Positions 8,970 through 18,105 are shown, counted from the first letter of the stretch. The stretch is 64,000 nt of DNA from Phytohabitans houttuyneae (GCF_011764425.1 NZ_BLPF01000001.1:1851001-1915000); one strand, 5' to 3'. Numbers and translations: made by a program. The notes: generated by a model not told the origin, from the sequence alone.

Positions 8970-11081
8970 ATGACCAGAAACTTCGCCGGACTGCTGACCG
9001 GGCGCCGGACGAAATACCTCATCATCGTGTTCTGGCTGGTGGTCGTCGCGATCGCCGGTCCCCTCGCGGGCAAGCTGTCCAGCGTCCAGGATGACCAGGT
9101 CAAGTCCTGGCTGCCGGGCAGCGCCGAGTCCACCCAGGTGCTCGACAAGCAGGCCGCGTTCTCCTCACCGGACATGCTGCCCGCGGTCGTCGTCTACGAG
9201 CGCCCGTCCGGCCTGACCGACGCCGACAAGGCGAAGGTGGCGGCCGACGCGCAGCAGTTCGGGCAGCTCGAGGACCTCGACGGTCAGGTGCAGGGTCCCG
9301 CGTTCTCGACGGACGGGCAGGCGGCCCAGATCTACGTGCCGCTCAACCTCGGCCCCGAGGGCTGGGAGCTGGCCGGCTCCATGGTCGACTCGATCATGGC
9401 GACCGCGGAGTCGGGCGCCAACGGCCTCGAGGTGCACGTCACCGGCCCCGCCGGCAGCGCCGCGGACTCGGCCGAGGCGTTCGAGGGCATAGACAGCACG
9501 CTGCTGTTCGCCACGATCGCGGTGGTCGTGGTGATCCTGCTGTTCACCTACCGCAGCCCGGTGCTGTGGCTGCTCCCGGTGATCTCTGCTGGCGTCGCGC
9601 TCACGTGCGCCCAGGCGGTGATCTACCTGCTCGCCAAGCACGCCGACCTCACCGTCAACTCGCAGAGCGCGGGCATCCTGACAGTGCTTGTGTTCGGCGC
9701 CGGCACCGACTACGCGCTGCTGCTCGTCGCCCGATATAGGGAAGAACTGCGCCGCCACCACGACCGGCACGAGGCGATGGCGGTCGCCCTGCACCGCGCC
9801 GGCCCGGCGATCATCGCGAGCGCGGCCACCGTGGCGATCGGCATGATCTGCCTGCTCTTCGCCGAGACGAACTCCACCCGCGGCCTCGGCCCCGTCGCCG
9901 CGATCGGCATCGTGGTCGGCCTCGCGGTCATGCTCACGCTGCTCCCGGCGCTCCTGGTCACCGTGGGCCGGTGGATCTTCTGGCCGGTGCGCCCGAAGGA
10001 GGGCACCGCCGAGCCGACCACCACCGGCGTGTGGGCCAAGGTCGGTCGCCGCATCGCCCGCGCGCCCCGCGTCACCTGGATCACCACGAGCGTGGTGCTC
10101 GCCATCATGGCGATCGGCCTGGTCCAGCTCGACGCGACCGGCCTGACCAACAAGGAGTCGTTCCGCGGCAACCCCGACTCGATCGTGGGCGAGGAGGTGC
10201 TCGCGCGGCACTTCCCGGCCGGCGTCGGCACCCCGGTCGCCGTGGTCAGCAACGCCGCGCAGGCGGCGGAGGTGCGCACCGCGTTCGCCGGTACACCGGG
10301 CATCGAGCCGTCCTCGGTGCGCGAGCCGGTGGTCCGCGACGGCGTGGCCTACCTGGAGGGCACGCTCACGTCGCCGCCGGACAGCCCGGAGGCGTACGAC
10401 ACGGTCGAACGGGCACGGGACCGCGTGCACGCGGTGCCTGGCGCGGACGCCCAGGTCGGCGGCCAGACCGCGATCAACCTCGACCTGCAGACCGCGGCCC
10501 GCCACGACCGCAACCTGATCATCCCGATCGTGCTGCTCGTCGTGCTGGTGATCCTGTGCATCCTGCTCCGCGCGATCATCGCCCCACTCGTGCTCGTCGC
10601 GACCGTGGTGCTCTCCTTCGCCGCGGCGCTGGGCGTGAGCGCGCTGGTCTTCCGGCACGTGTTCGGCTTCGGCGGCGCGGACAGCTCGCTGCCGCTGTTC
10701 GTGTTCGTGTTCCTTGTCGCGCTCGGCATCGACTACAACATCTTCCTGATGACCCGGGTGCGCGAGGAGTCCGTCCGCCACGGCACCAAGAAGGCCGCCC
10801 TGATCGGCCTCGCCGCGACGGGCGGCGTGATCACGTCGGCGGGCGTGGTGCTGGCCGGCACGTTCGCGGTGCTGGCGACGCTGCCGCTGACGGCGTTCGC
10901 GGAGATCGGGTTCGCGGTGGCGTTCGGCGTCCTCCTGGACACGATCGTCGTCCGCGCGGTGCTGGTCACCGCACTCAACCTGGACATCGGCCGCCACATG
11001 TGGCACCCGAGCAAGCTGGCGAAGGTGCCGGACGAGATCCCGTCCGCGACGGCACCCGAGCCGGCACCGGCGGTGCGCTAG
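8970..11081 (+). CDS. MMPL family RND-type transporter
   Basis: A 703-aa inner-membrane exporter with about 12 helices arranged as two repeats. Each repeat has one N-terminal helix, a large extracytoplasmic loop and a five-helix bundle. The family signature GAGTDYALLLVARYREELR appears in the first repeat and LGIDYNIFLMTRVREE in the second; their Asp-Tyr pairs match the proton-relay residues of MMPL proteins. The ATG at 8970 (after GGGGG) was chosen over an upstream in-frame ATG at 8892, because the extra 26 residues are hydrophilic and unlike the family. MMPL proteins export lipids or drugs; the cargo here is unknown. A strong hairpin follows the stop. Confidence 0.92.
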   Translation: MTRNFAGLLTGRRTKYLIIVFWLVVVAIAGPLAGKLSSVQDDQVKSWLPGSAESTQVLDKQAAFSSPDMLPAVVVYERPSGLTDADKAKVAADAQQFGQLEDLDGQVQGPAFSTDGQAAQIYVPLNLGPEGWELAGSMVDSIMATAESGANGLEVHVTGPAGSAADSAEAFEGIDSTLLFATIAVVVVILLFTYRSPVLWLLPVISAGVALTCAQAVIYLLAKHADLTVNSQSAGILTVLVFGAGTDYALLLVARYREELRRHHDRHEAMAVALHRAGPAIIASAATVAIGMICLLFAETNSTRGLGPVAAIGIVVGLAVMLTLLPALLVTVGRWIFWPVRPKEGTAEPTTTGVWAKVGRRIARAPRVTWITTSVVLAIMAIGLVQLDATGLTNKESFRGNPDSIVGEEVLARHFPAGVGTPVAVVSNAAQAAEVRTAFAGTPGIEPSSVREPVVRDGVAYLEGTLTSPPDSPEAYDTVERARDRVHAVPGADAQVGGQTAINLDLQTAARHDRNLIIPIVLLVVLVILCILLRAIIAPLVLVATVVLSFAAALGVSALVFRHVFGFGGADSSLPLFVFVFLVALGIDYNIFLMTRVREESVRHGTKKAALIGLAATGGVITSAGVVLAGTFAVLATLPLTAFAEIGFAVAFGVLLDTIVVRAVLVTALNLDIGRHMWHPSKLAKVPDEIPSATAPEPAPAVR

Positions 11082-11093
11082 CTGGGTTTTCCG

Positions 11094-11129
11094 GGTCCGC
11101 CGCTGCCCGCTTGTGGGCGCCGGCGGACC
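11094..11129 (+). terminator. Hairpin terminator after the MMPL gene
   Basis: A 9-bp outer stem (GGTCCGCCG / CGGCGGACC) and an inner GCCC/GGGC stem start 12 nt after the stop codon. Confidence 0.65.
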
Positions 11130-11162
11130 GGACCGCGGCTTGATGCAGCCTCGGGCGGGTCC

Positions 11163-11219
11163 GTCTACAGTGCAGCGCCGTTGCGGGGAGCAAGCACGAT
11201 AGAGATCTTGGCGGGTTGG
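11163..11219 (+). repeat. 57-bp repeat, copy 1, left of IS256 remnant
   Basis: GTCTACAGTGCAGCGCCGTT... matches the copy at 11784-11841 with few mismatches and in the same orientation. Each copy ends in the AGATCTTGGCG(A/G)GTT palindromic-repeat arm. The two copies bracket the transposase remnant. Confidence 0.7.
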
Positions 11220-11251
11220 TGCGCCATATCGCCGCCAACTCACCAAGGTCT
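11203..11251. repeat. Palindromic repeat family B, copy 1
   Basis: AGATCTTGGCGGGTTGG pairs with CCAACTCACCAAGGTCT across a 15-nt loop. Confidence 0.65.
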
Positions 11252-11263
11252 GCCAGGGCCGGC

Positions 11264-11720
11264 CGTGGTCCCGAGTTGACCTTGTCCGGCGTGCCGCCGT
11301 CCGCCCTGCTGCACGTGCTGGACCAACTCCGGGCCGCCGAGGTCGGCGATCGGTCCGTCAGGCGGCCGAAACGCTCTACCACGCCTTTGATCGAGGCCGA
11401 GCCCACCGCGGTGATCGGCGCCGAACTCCACTACCGCACCGGCATTCGGACCCCGCAGCGCAACGGCCATCGTCCCCTGACCACGACGGCGGGTGATTTG
11501 AGGCTGCGGATCCCGAGGCTGCGGTCGGGGTCGTTCTTCCACCAACCCCCTGGAACGGCTGAACAATGAGATCAGACGCCGCGCAGACGCGGTCGGTGCG
11601 TTCCCACCGCCGAGCCCCCTGCTCCACCCAGCCGGCGCGGTCCTGGTCGAAGCCCACGACGAATGGCAAAACCGGCGACCGCCACTACCTCTCCGAAGGC
11701 ACCCCGCCCGGCCAACTCAA
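11264..11720 (+). mobile_element. IS256-family transposase remnant
   Basis: The first segment translates to LIEAEPTAVIGAELHYRTG...RNGHRPLTTTAGDLRLRIPRLRSGSFF, the characteristic N-terminal region of IS256/mutator transposases. Directly after it, in another frame, comes NPLERLNNEIRRRADAVGAF and then AGAVLVEAHDEWQ, which belong to the C-terminal end of the same family; a third frame gives DRHYLSEG. The central catalytic part (DDE region, roughly 200 or more codons) is deleted, so the element is dead. The flanking 57-bp direct repeats could reflect the event that removed the middle or an older insertion into a repeat cluster. No intact terminal inverted repeats are recognisable. Confidence 0.8.
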
Positions 11721-11783
11721 GCAACGGCAAGGCCGCAGCCGCAGAGTGTCCGGGCCCGCCCGTTCGGCGGCCGACCCGCATCC

Positions 11784-11841
11784 GTCCACAGTGCAGCGTC
11801 GTTGCGGGGAGCAAACAAGATACGAGATCTTGGCGAGTTTG
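11784..11841 (+). repeat. 57-bp repeat, copy 2, right of IS256 remnant
   Basis: GTCCACAGTGCAGCGTCGTT... is the second copy of the repeat at 11163-11219, in the same orientation. Confidence 0.7.
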
Positions 11842-12214
11842 GGGCCGCCATAGCGACGCCTCGACTTTCGGAGTTTCGTCGTCTGGAGTCCTTTCGCGGT
11901 CACCGCCTCACCCTCCGCGGTCGCCCAGCTCAACCCAGGAGCCCGATCCGCCAGATCTTGGCAAGTTAGCGTCGAAATTACGCGCCAACTTACCAAGATC
12001 TCGAAGCGCACACCGAACCCGACTGATCGACAGTCACGGACCGCGACGACGGCGCCGAACCGCGGACGGACTCGCGCACTCGCGCTCGAAAGATCTACAG
12101 AAGCACGGGTAGGGCAGACCAGACAGGTGGATCTTGCATGGGAGGACACCGGCGGCTGTCGCACGGAAGCAATCCCAACTCCGAAGGTCGAGCGACGCCA
12201 ACTCGCCAAGATCT
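11825..12214. repeat. 390-bp block bounded by inverted repeats (family B arms)
   Basis: The left end (AGATCTTGGCGAGTT, then GCGACGCCTCGACTTTCGGAG by about 11872) is inversely repeated at the right end, about 12168-12214 (CTCCGAAGGTCGAGCGACGC then CAACTCGCCAAGATCT). The left arm has about 10 extra bases. The shape is that of a MITE or a nested palindrome; no coding frame is convincing inside. Confidence 0.5.
11953..12001. repeat. Palindromic repeat family B, full copy
   Basis: AGATCTTGGCAAGTTAGCG pairs with CGCCAACTTACCAAGATCT across an 11-nt loop, with one mismatched pair near the inner end of the stem. Confidence 0.7.
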
Positions 12215-12326
12215 CCGGAGCCGGCCACGAGCACGTCCGGTTCGCCGCGGAGTCCCGATGCGGCCCGACCTGCCAATCCGCGTCGCCACCCTCGCCCGTT
12301 CAGCGGCGCGGACCGATGGCGAGCGG

Positions 12327-12956
12327 TCAGTCTTCTGGGACCAGGACGCGGGCCGACCGCTGGGCTGGCACGGCTGGGTTGCCGGCCGCGAGGCGGCGGG
12401 ACAGCGCGCGGTTGAGCACGAGCGAAATGACGTTTACCGCGACGAATACCGCAATGTAATAGATCATGGCGGCATCGGCGAAGGGCGATGAGAACGCCTC
12501 CTGGTAGGGCACCAGCCGCGCGTTTTCCGGAATGCGGTGCAGAGCGCGGGCGCCGATCGCGAGGAGCGCGAGGTAAATAGTGAGCGACGCCACAACGATG
12601 ACCAGTTGCACTCGCCACCACGATCTGGCTTTGGACGCGGTTACCTGGCGTCCCCTCAGATGTCTCGTCGCGAGCAGTAGGAATATCGCATCGATCAGCA
12701 GCACCGCGATCGCGCTCACCCAAATCTCGCCGGCGACCGCCCGCATCAGGGTCATCTGGGCGACCTCGAAGGCGTCGTGGTTGTCACCGCACCAGGAGAT
12801 CGTCTCGCACTGTGCCCTGGTGTACTTGGCGTCTGCCCTGCTCACGCCGAACGTGTAGCGCGCGTGCGCGGCAACGAAGAACGGTGTGTAGACAGCAAGG
12901 AAAAACACCCAGAAGAGGTACTTTGCGCCGACCAGAAAGGTCGTCCTGTTGTGCAT
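12327..12956 (-). CDS. Hypothetical four-helix membrane protein
   Basis: A 209-aa protein that I do not recognise. It has four clear membrane helices: YLFWVFFLAVYTPFFVAAH, ISAIAVLLIDAIFLLL-like after a soluble loop, VIVVASLTIYLALLAIG, and MIYYIAVFVAVNVISLVLN. The loop between helices 1 and 2 contains a Cys pair (QCETISWCGDN), which would face outside and could form a disulfide. The start at 12956 (MHNRTTFLVGAKYLF) is preferred because the upstream extension is basic and unlike coding sequence; a GTG at 13043 is possible. Its lower GC codon choices (ATT, AAT) than the neighbours suggest a horizontally acquired or fast-evolving gene. Confidence 0.6.
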   Translation of the reverse strand: MHNRTTFLVGAKYLFWVFFLAVYTPFFVAAHARYTFGVSRADAKYTRAQCETISWCGDNHDAFEVAQMTLMRAVAGEIWVSAIAVLLIDAIFLLLATRHLRGRQVTASKARSWWRVQLVIVVASLTIYLALLAIGARALHRIPENARLVPYQEAFSSPFADAAMIYYIAVFVAVNVISLVLNRALSRRLAAGNPAVPAQRSARVLVPED

Positions 12957-13067
12957 GGCTACCCGGATTCCGCTATTTGGTACTCGCCGTTCGCCACGGG
13001 CCCGAAACAGATTGACACAGCGAAGTGACTCATCGTGCACCACTGTCGGAATACCGTCGAAGGCGTA

Positions 13068-16000
13068 TCAGCGGAAATCGCGTGACGCTGGGGTCACCGG
13101 CGGCGTGATCGGATCGAGCCGGTCGGCGGTCAAATTGATCACGCCGTCGTGCTTTTCCAGGCGGCCTCTGACGATCAGTGCGGCACTCGTGCGAGCCACT
13201 TTTCGGTACCGCTGCCACAGCCCCGGCGAGCACGTCACGTTGAGCATGCCGGTCTCGTCCTCCAGGTTCATGAAGGTGATCCCGCCCGCGGTCGCCGGCC
13301 GCTGCCGGTGGGTCACGAGGCCGCCGACGCGCACCCGCGTGCCGCCGTCGATCATGCCCAGCCGCGCTATCGGCACCGCGCCGGCCTCCTCCAGCTGGGG
13401 CCGGATGAAGCGGGCCGGGTGGCTCTCCGGCGACAGGCCGGTGGCCCACACGTCCGCGACCAGGCGGTCGACCGCGTCCATGCCGGGCAGCGTGGGCGGC
13501 GGGTTGGGGCTGCTGCCGGTGCCGGGGAGGCGGCCGGGCCGCTCCTCCGCCGCCGCGCCGGCGGCCCACAGCGCCTCGCGGCGGGTCAGCCCGAAGCCGG
13601 CGAACGCGTCCGCCGTGGCCAGCGCCTCCATGTGCGCGCCGGTCAGGCCGACCCGGCGGGCCAGGTCCGCCATGTCCCGGTACGGGCCGGCGCCCTCCCG
13701 CTCCTCCTCGATCCGCGCGGCGAGGTCGTCGCCGATCGTGCGCACATAGGACAGTCCAAGTCGGACGGCCGGGCCGCCCATCCCCCACTGGTGCGGCGGC
13801 TCGCCCTTCTCGCTCCCCCATCGGGTGTCCGATGTGTACTCCAGCTTTGCCTTCGCCCCGCTCGCGTTGATGTCCGGCCGGCGCACCTCGACACCGTGCC
13901 GCCGCGCGTCGTCGACCAGCGTCTGCGGCGAGTAGAAGCCCATCGGCTGGGCGTTGAGCAGCGCGGCGAGGAACGGCCCGGGGTGGTAGCGCTTGAGCCA
14001 CGAGCTGGCGTACACGAGGTAGGCGAAGCTGATCGCGTGGCTCTCCGGAAAGCCGAAGCTGGCGAACGAGGAGAGCTTGAGGTACACGTCGTCGGCGAGC
14101 TCGCCGGTGATCCCCCGCTCCGCCATGCCCGCGTAGAGCCGCTCCCGGAGCGCTGCCATCCGCTCGTCCGAACGCTTCGAGCCCATCGCGCGGCGCAGCT
14201 GGTCGGCCTCGGCGCCGTTGAAGCCGGCGACGTCGATCGCGAGCTGCATGAGCTGCTCCTGGAAGAGCGGCACGCCGAGGGTCTTGGCGAGCGCGTTCGC
14301 CATCGCCGGATGCGGCGGCTCGGCCTTTTCCAGGCCCTTTTTGCGGCGGATGTAGGGATGTACGGACCCGCCCTGGATCGGGCCGGGGCGGATCAGCGCC
14401 ACCTCCACGACAAGGTCGTAAAACTTGCGCGGCTCCAGCCGCGGCAGGGTGGCCATCTGGGCGCGCGACTCGACCTGGAAGACGCCCACCGAGTCGGCCC
14501 GGCACAACATGTCGTAAATTTCGGGATCGTCCAACCGCATCCCGCTCAGGTCGAGGTCATCCTGGATCATGTCGTGCGCGTACCGGAGCGCGGACAGCAT
14601 CCCCAACCCCAGCAGGTCGAACTTGACCAGCCCGGCGATCGCGCAGTCGTCCTTGTCCCACTGCAGGACCGTGCGATTCTCCATCCGCGCCCACTCCACC
14701 GGGCACACGTCGATCACCGGCCGGTCGCAGATCACCATGCCGCCGGAGTGGATGCCCAGGTGGCGTGGAAACGTCTGCAGCTCGTTTGCGAACTCGATCA
14801 CGCGCGGCGGGATGTCGTCGACGTCGACGGCCGCGATGCTCCCCCACCGGTCGATCTGCTTGCTCCACGCGTCCTGCTGCCCCGGCGAGAAGCCGAACGC
14901 CTTGGCGATGTCGCGCACCGCCGACCGCGGCCGGTACGAGATCACGTTGGCGACCTGCGCGGTGTGCGTCCGGCCGTACTTCTCGTAGACGTACTGGATG
15001 ACCTTCTCGCGCTCGTCGGACTCGATGTCCACGTCGATGTCGGGCGGCCCGTCCCGCTCAGGGGCCAGGAAACGCTCGAAGAGCAGCTCGTGCTGTACCG
15101 CGTCGACGTTGGTGATGCGGAGCGCGTAGCAGACCGCCGAGTTGGCCGCTGATCCCCGCCCCTGGCAGAAGATCCGGTTTCGATGGCAGAAGGCCACGAT
15201 GTCGTGGACGATCAAGAAGTAGCCGGGAAAGCCCAGCTCGTCGATCATCTTCAGCTCGCGGTCCAGCTGGGCGTACTCCTTGGGTGCCGCCTCCCGCGGC
15301 CCGTACCGCTCCAGCGCCCCGCGCATGGTCAGCTCGCGCAGCCAGCTCATCTCGGTGTGGCCCGGCGGCACCTCCCAGTCCGGCAGGTTGGGCGCGACGA
15401 GCTGCAGGTCGAAGGCGAGCTCGCGGCCCAGCTCGGCGGCGCGCGCCACCGCGCCCGGGTACCCCGCGAACCGGGCCGCCATCTCCTCGCCGCTGCGCAG
15501 GTGCGCGGTGGCCGCGGCGGGCAGCCACCCGTCGATCTCGTCGAGGCTGCGCCTGGCCCGTACCGCCGCGAGGGCCGTGGCCAACCGCCGCCGCTTGGGC
15601 GTGGCGTAGTGCACGTTGTTGGTGGCCACAGTGGACAGTCCTGCCGCGGCGGCCAGCTCGGCGAGCGCGTCGTTGCGGTCGCCGTCGCTCGGGTCGCCGT
15701 GGTCGGTCAGCTCCACCAGCACGCGCTCGGAGTCGAACGCGGCCACGAGCCGGTCCAGCTCCGCGGCCGCCGCGGCCATCCCGCCGATCCGCAGCGCCGC
15801 CGGCACGGTGCCCTTGCGGCACCCGGTCAGCACGACCACGTCGGTGAGCCCTTGGCCCAGCTCGTCGATCGAGGGGTACACCGGGCGGCCCTTCTCCTTC
15901 CCGGCCAGCTGCGCCTGGCTGACGGTGCGGGCGATCTGCGCGTACCCGGCGGGGCCCCGGGCCAGCACCACCAGGTGGCGGCCGACCGGGTCGGGCTCCC

Positions 16001-16397
16001 CGTTCTGCGGGCCGGGCAGGCCGAGCGAGAGCTCCGCGCCGAAGACCGTGGGCAGCTGGTGGGCGCGGGCCGCCTCGGCGAAGCGCACGACGCCGTAGAA
16101 GCCGTCGTGATCGGTCACCGCGAGCGCGGTCAGCCCCAGCCGGGCCGCCTCGCGTGCCAGCTCCTCCGGGTGGCTCGCCCCGTCGAGGAAGCTGAAGTTG
16201 GTGTGGCAGTGCAGCTCCGCGTAGGACACGGCGCCCTCGGCGCGGATGAGCGCGGGCCCCTCGTACGGCGGGCGCTTGCGGCTCCACGCCGGCGAGTCGC
16301 CGCCGTCGGCGTCCACGGCCAGCGGGTCCACGACGTGCTTTCCGGAGAGCACCCGCTCCATCTCCGCCCACGGGCGGACGGGGTTGTGAAAGCCCAC
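13068..16397 (-). CDS. dnaE2: Error-prone DNA polymerase III alpha subunit
   Basis: A 1109-aa C-family polymerase. The PHP domain opens with YAELHCHTNFSFLDGASHP. The palm has PDIDVDIESDEREKVIQYVYEKYG with the catalytic Asp residues. The thumb/fingers contain LFQEQLMQLAIDVAGF and the C-terminus has an OB fold (HRQRPATAGGITFMNLEDETGMLNV). The length and the adjacency to imuB identify DnaE2 rather than the replicative DnaE1. The GTG at 16397 has GGAGG six bases before it. In the SOS mutasome, DnaE2 extends past lesions, recruited to the clamp by ImuB. The palindromic repeat in the 93-bp gap to imuB may affect its expression. Confidence 0.96.
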   Translation of the reverse strand: MGFHNPVRPWAEMERVLSGKHVVDPLAVDADGGDSPAWSRKRPPYEGPALIRAEGAVSYAELHCHTNFSFLDGASHPEELAREAARLGLTALAVTDHDGFYGVVRFAEAARAHQLPTVFGAELSLGLPGPQNGEPDPVGRHLVVLARGPAGYAQIARTVSQAQLAGKEKGRPVYPSIDELGQGLTDVVVLTGCRKGTVPAALRIGGMAAAAAELDRLVAAFDSERVLVELTDHGDPSDGDRNDALAELAAAAGLSTVATNNVHYATPKRRRLATALAAVRARRSLDEIDGWLPAAATAHLRSGEEMAARFAGYPGAVARAAELGRELAFDLQLVAPNLPDWEVPPGHTEMSWLRELTMRGALERYGPREAAPKEYAQLDRELKMIDELGFPGYFLIVHDIVAFCHRNRIFCQGRGSAANSAVCYALRITNVDAVQHELLFERFLAPERDGPPDIDVDIESDEREKVIQYVYEKYGRTHTAQVANVISYRPRSAVRDIAKAFGFSPGQQDAWSKQIDRWGSIAAVDVDDIPPRVIEFANELQTFPRHLGIHSGGMVICDRPVIDVCPVEWARMENRTVLQWDKDDCAIAGLVKFDLLGLGMLSALRYAHDMIQDDLDLSGMRLDDPEIYDMLCRADSVGVFQVESRAQMATLPRLEPRKFYDLVVEVALIRPGPIQGGSVHPYIRRKKGLEKAEPPHPAMANALAKTLGVPLFQEQLMQLAIDVAGFNGAEADQLRRAMGSKRSDERMAALRERLYAGMAERGITGELADDVYLKLSSFASFGFPESHAISFAYLVYASSWLKRYHPGPFLAALLNAQPMGFYSPQTLVDDARRHGVEVRRPDINASGAKAKLEYTSDTRWGSEKGEPPHQWGMGGPAVRLGLSYVRTIGDDLAARIEEEREGAGPYRDMADLARRVGLTGAHMEALATADAFAGFGLTRREALWAAGAAAEERPGRLPGTGSSPNPPPTLPGMDAVDRLVADVWATGLSPESHPARFIRPQLEEAGAVPIARLGMIDGGTRVRVGGLVTHRQRPATAGGITFMNLEDETGMLNVTCSPGLWQRYRKVARTSAALIVRGRLEKHDGVINLTADRLDPITPPVTPASRDFR

Positions 16398-16424
16398 GGG
16401 AACCTCCAGCCTGCCTTCCAGGTC

Positions 16425-16480
16425 GATCAGGGAGTTGGTGCAGCGAAACGCCGGACGACACGCCCACGAACTCCCTGATC
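16425..16480. repeat. Palindromic repeat family A between imuB and dnaE2
   Basis: GATCAGGGAGTTGGTG and CACGAACTCCCTGATC form a 16-bp near-perfect stem. The reverse complement shares arms and the loop core GGGCGTGTCG(T/G)CCGGCG with the copy at 2658-2719. In the transcript the hairpin sits just before the dnaE2 ribosome-binding site. Confidence 0.75.
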
Positions 16481-16490
16481 AACTGCGATG

Positions 16491-18026
16491 TCAGTCATAG
16501 ATCGCCTCCACCGACCAGATACCGCCGGCCAGCGAGAGCAGAAGGCCCCAGCCGCCGGGGAGGGCCACCTGGAAGCGCGCCCGCCGCCGCGACTCCTCCG
16601 GCGCCCACCAGCGCTCGTCCACCGGCCACGGCCCGATCCAGCCGATCACCTCGACGGTGCTCTCTCGCCGCGCCGACCCGATCACGACGCGGGCCGGCGG
16701 CGCGCTGAGCTCCAGCCGGCCGCTCACCTCGACCGGGGTGCCCTCCGCGTCGTACACCATGACCCGCGCCGGCGTGGCCAGCACCGTCGCGGGCGCGGGG
16801 GCGGGGAGGTGGCCGGGCCAGGGCGGCTGGGCGGGGCGGGCCGGCGTCCGCTCGTCGCCCCACGGGATCATCCGCGCCTGGTCGTCCGGCGAACGCCCGC
16901 CGCCGCGCACCGGCGTGAGCACCGCCTCCGGCCCGAGGATGCCCTGCACCCGGTGCAGTGCCCGGTGCGCCCGCTCGCGCTCCTCGCCGGTCTCGCCCCA
17001 CAGGCCCGGCTGCAGGCCGACATGCGTGAGCACCCCTTCGGGGATCAGCCGCAGCCGCACGATCCCGGACACCGGCCGCTCCCGCCGCCCGGAGATCCAC
17101 CCGTCGAGCTGCCAGCGCACCCGGTCGGCGATGGCCACGGCGGTGAGCAGCCCGTCGTGCCGCCACACCCGGTGCAGCTCCTGGCCGTCCACGGTCACCG
17201 CCTCGATCGCCACACGGGTGCAGGCGAGGCCGTGACCGGCGAGCTTTTCGTGCAGCCGCTCGGCCAGCGACCGCGCCGCGAACGCCGCCACGTCGACCCG
17301 GTCGAGCGGCTCGTCGTACGTATCGGTGACCTCCAGGTCGGGTGGCACGCGGCGGACCGCGAGCGGCCGGTGGTCGCGCCCGGCCGCCAGCCGGTGCGCC
17401 AGCGCCGCGTCGAACCCGAACCGGGACAGGACGTCCGCGGCGGGCAGGGCCGCGAAGTCGCCGAGGGTACGCACGCCGAGCCGCCGCAGCAGGTCTGTCA
17501 ATTGTGGACGGTCGAGCGCCTCGACCGGGAGACCGGCCAGGAACTCCCGGCTCTCCCCCGGCGGCACGATCCGCCCGCTGCGCGCCGCCAGCCCGGCCGC
17601 GAACACCCCGTCCGCGATCCCCACCTGGCTCTCCACCCCGCACGCCTCGGCGATCCGCTCGACGATCGCCTCGGCCGTGCGCTCCTCGCCGCCGAAGTAG
17701 CGTGCCGGTCCCTTGGCGGCCAGCGCGCAGGACCCGGGCCGGACCGCCTCGACGCCGACCACCAGCTCCTCGACCGCCGCGACGACCGGCTCGAACGCCC
17801 GCGCGTCCCGGTCCGGGTCGTGCTCGGCGACGGTCAGCCGCGGGCAGCGGCTCTGCGCCTCCCGCTTGCGCAGCCCGCGCCTGACGCCCTCCGCCCGGGC
17901 CGCCTCGGAGCAGGCGATCACGCGGTTGGCCCGCACCACCGCCACCGGCCCGGTCGCCGGGATGCCTTCCACGAGGTCCAGGGCGATCACCGGCCAGTCG
18001 GGGCACCAGACCAGCAGCGTGCGCAT
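16491..18026 (-). CDS. imuB: ImuB, inactive Y-family mutasome adaptor
   Basis: A 511-aa Y-family-like protein. The polymerase acidic residues are absent: the DinB DxDxFYAS position reads WCPDWPVIALD and the SLDE position reads RPGSCALAAKG, as expected for ImuB. The clamp-binding element is represented by QARMIPWGDE around residue 385, similar to the Q-x-x-L-x-PWG motif of actinobacterial ImuB. Its role is to bridge the beta clamp, ImuA' and DnaE2. The ATG at 18026 lies only 11 nt from a LexA box, so it is directly damage-inducible and perhaps near-leaderless. It is followed by dnaE2 after 93 bp. Confidence 0.93.
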   Translation of the reverse strand: MRTLLVWCPDWPVIALDLVEGIPATGPVAVVRANRVIACSEAARAEGVRRGLRKREAQSRCPRLTVAEHDPDRDARAFEPVVAAVEELVVGVEAVRPGSCALAAKGPARYFGGEERTAEAIVERIAEACGVESQVGIADGVFAAGLAARSGRIVPPGESREFLAGLPVEALDRPQLTDLLRRLGVRTLGDFAALPAADVLSRFGFDAALAHRLAAGRDHRPLAVRRVPPDLEVTDTYDEPLDRVDVAAFAARSLAERLHEKLAGHGLACTRVAIEAVTVDGQELHRVWRHDGLLTAVAIADRVRWQLDGWISGRRERPVSGIVRLRLIPEGVLTHVGLQPGLWGETGEERERAHRALHRVQGILGPEAVLTPVRGGGRSPDDQARMIPWGDERTPARPAQPPWPGHLPAPAPATVLATPARVMVYDAEGTPVEVSGRLELSAPPARVVIGSARRESTVEVIGWIGPWPVDERWWAPEESRRRARFQVALPGGWGLLLSLAGGIWSVEAIYD

Positions 18027-18036
18027 GCTTGATCAT

Positions 18037-18050
18037 AGAACAAATGTTCG
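18037..18050. promoter_or_regulatory. LexA box upstream of imuB
   Basis: AGAACAAATGTTCG fits the actinobacterial SOS box (GAAC-N4-GTTC) and lies 11-24 nt before the imuB start. Confidence 0.85.
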
Positions 18051-18105
18051 AAGCGTGCCGCCAGCCTCGACCCACCCGCACGGGTCCCGCGTCAGCGGAT
18101 GAGCG

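Larger units (their letters stand above)
11082..12326. other. Gene-free graveyard of IS remnant and palindromic repeats
   Basis: This stretch holds a terminator, an IS256 remnant, two 57-bp direct repeats and four full or half copies of palindromic repeat B. Remaining open frames show no family resemblance and appear to be chance frames. Confidence 0.6.

Noticed and set aside
9165-11246. 693-aa open frame antisense to the MMPL exporter
   Set aside because: Typical antisense shadow of a GC-rich gene: rich in Arg, His, Asp and Gly with no domains.
11240-11853. Intact transposase gene
   Set aside because: Only N- and C-terminal pieces of an IS256-type transposase in different frames; the catalytic middle is missing.
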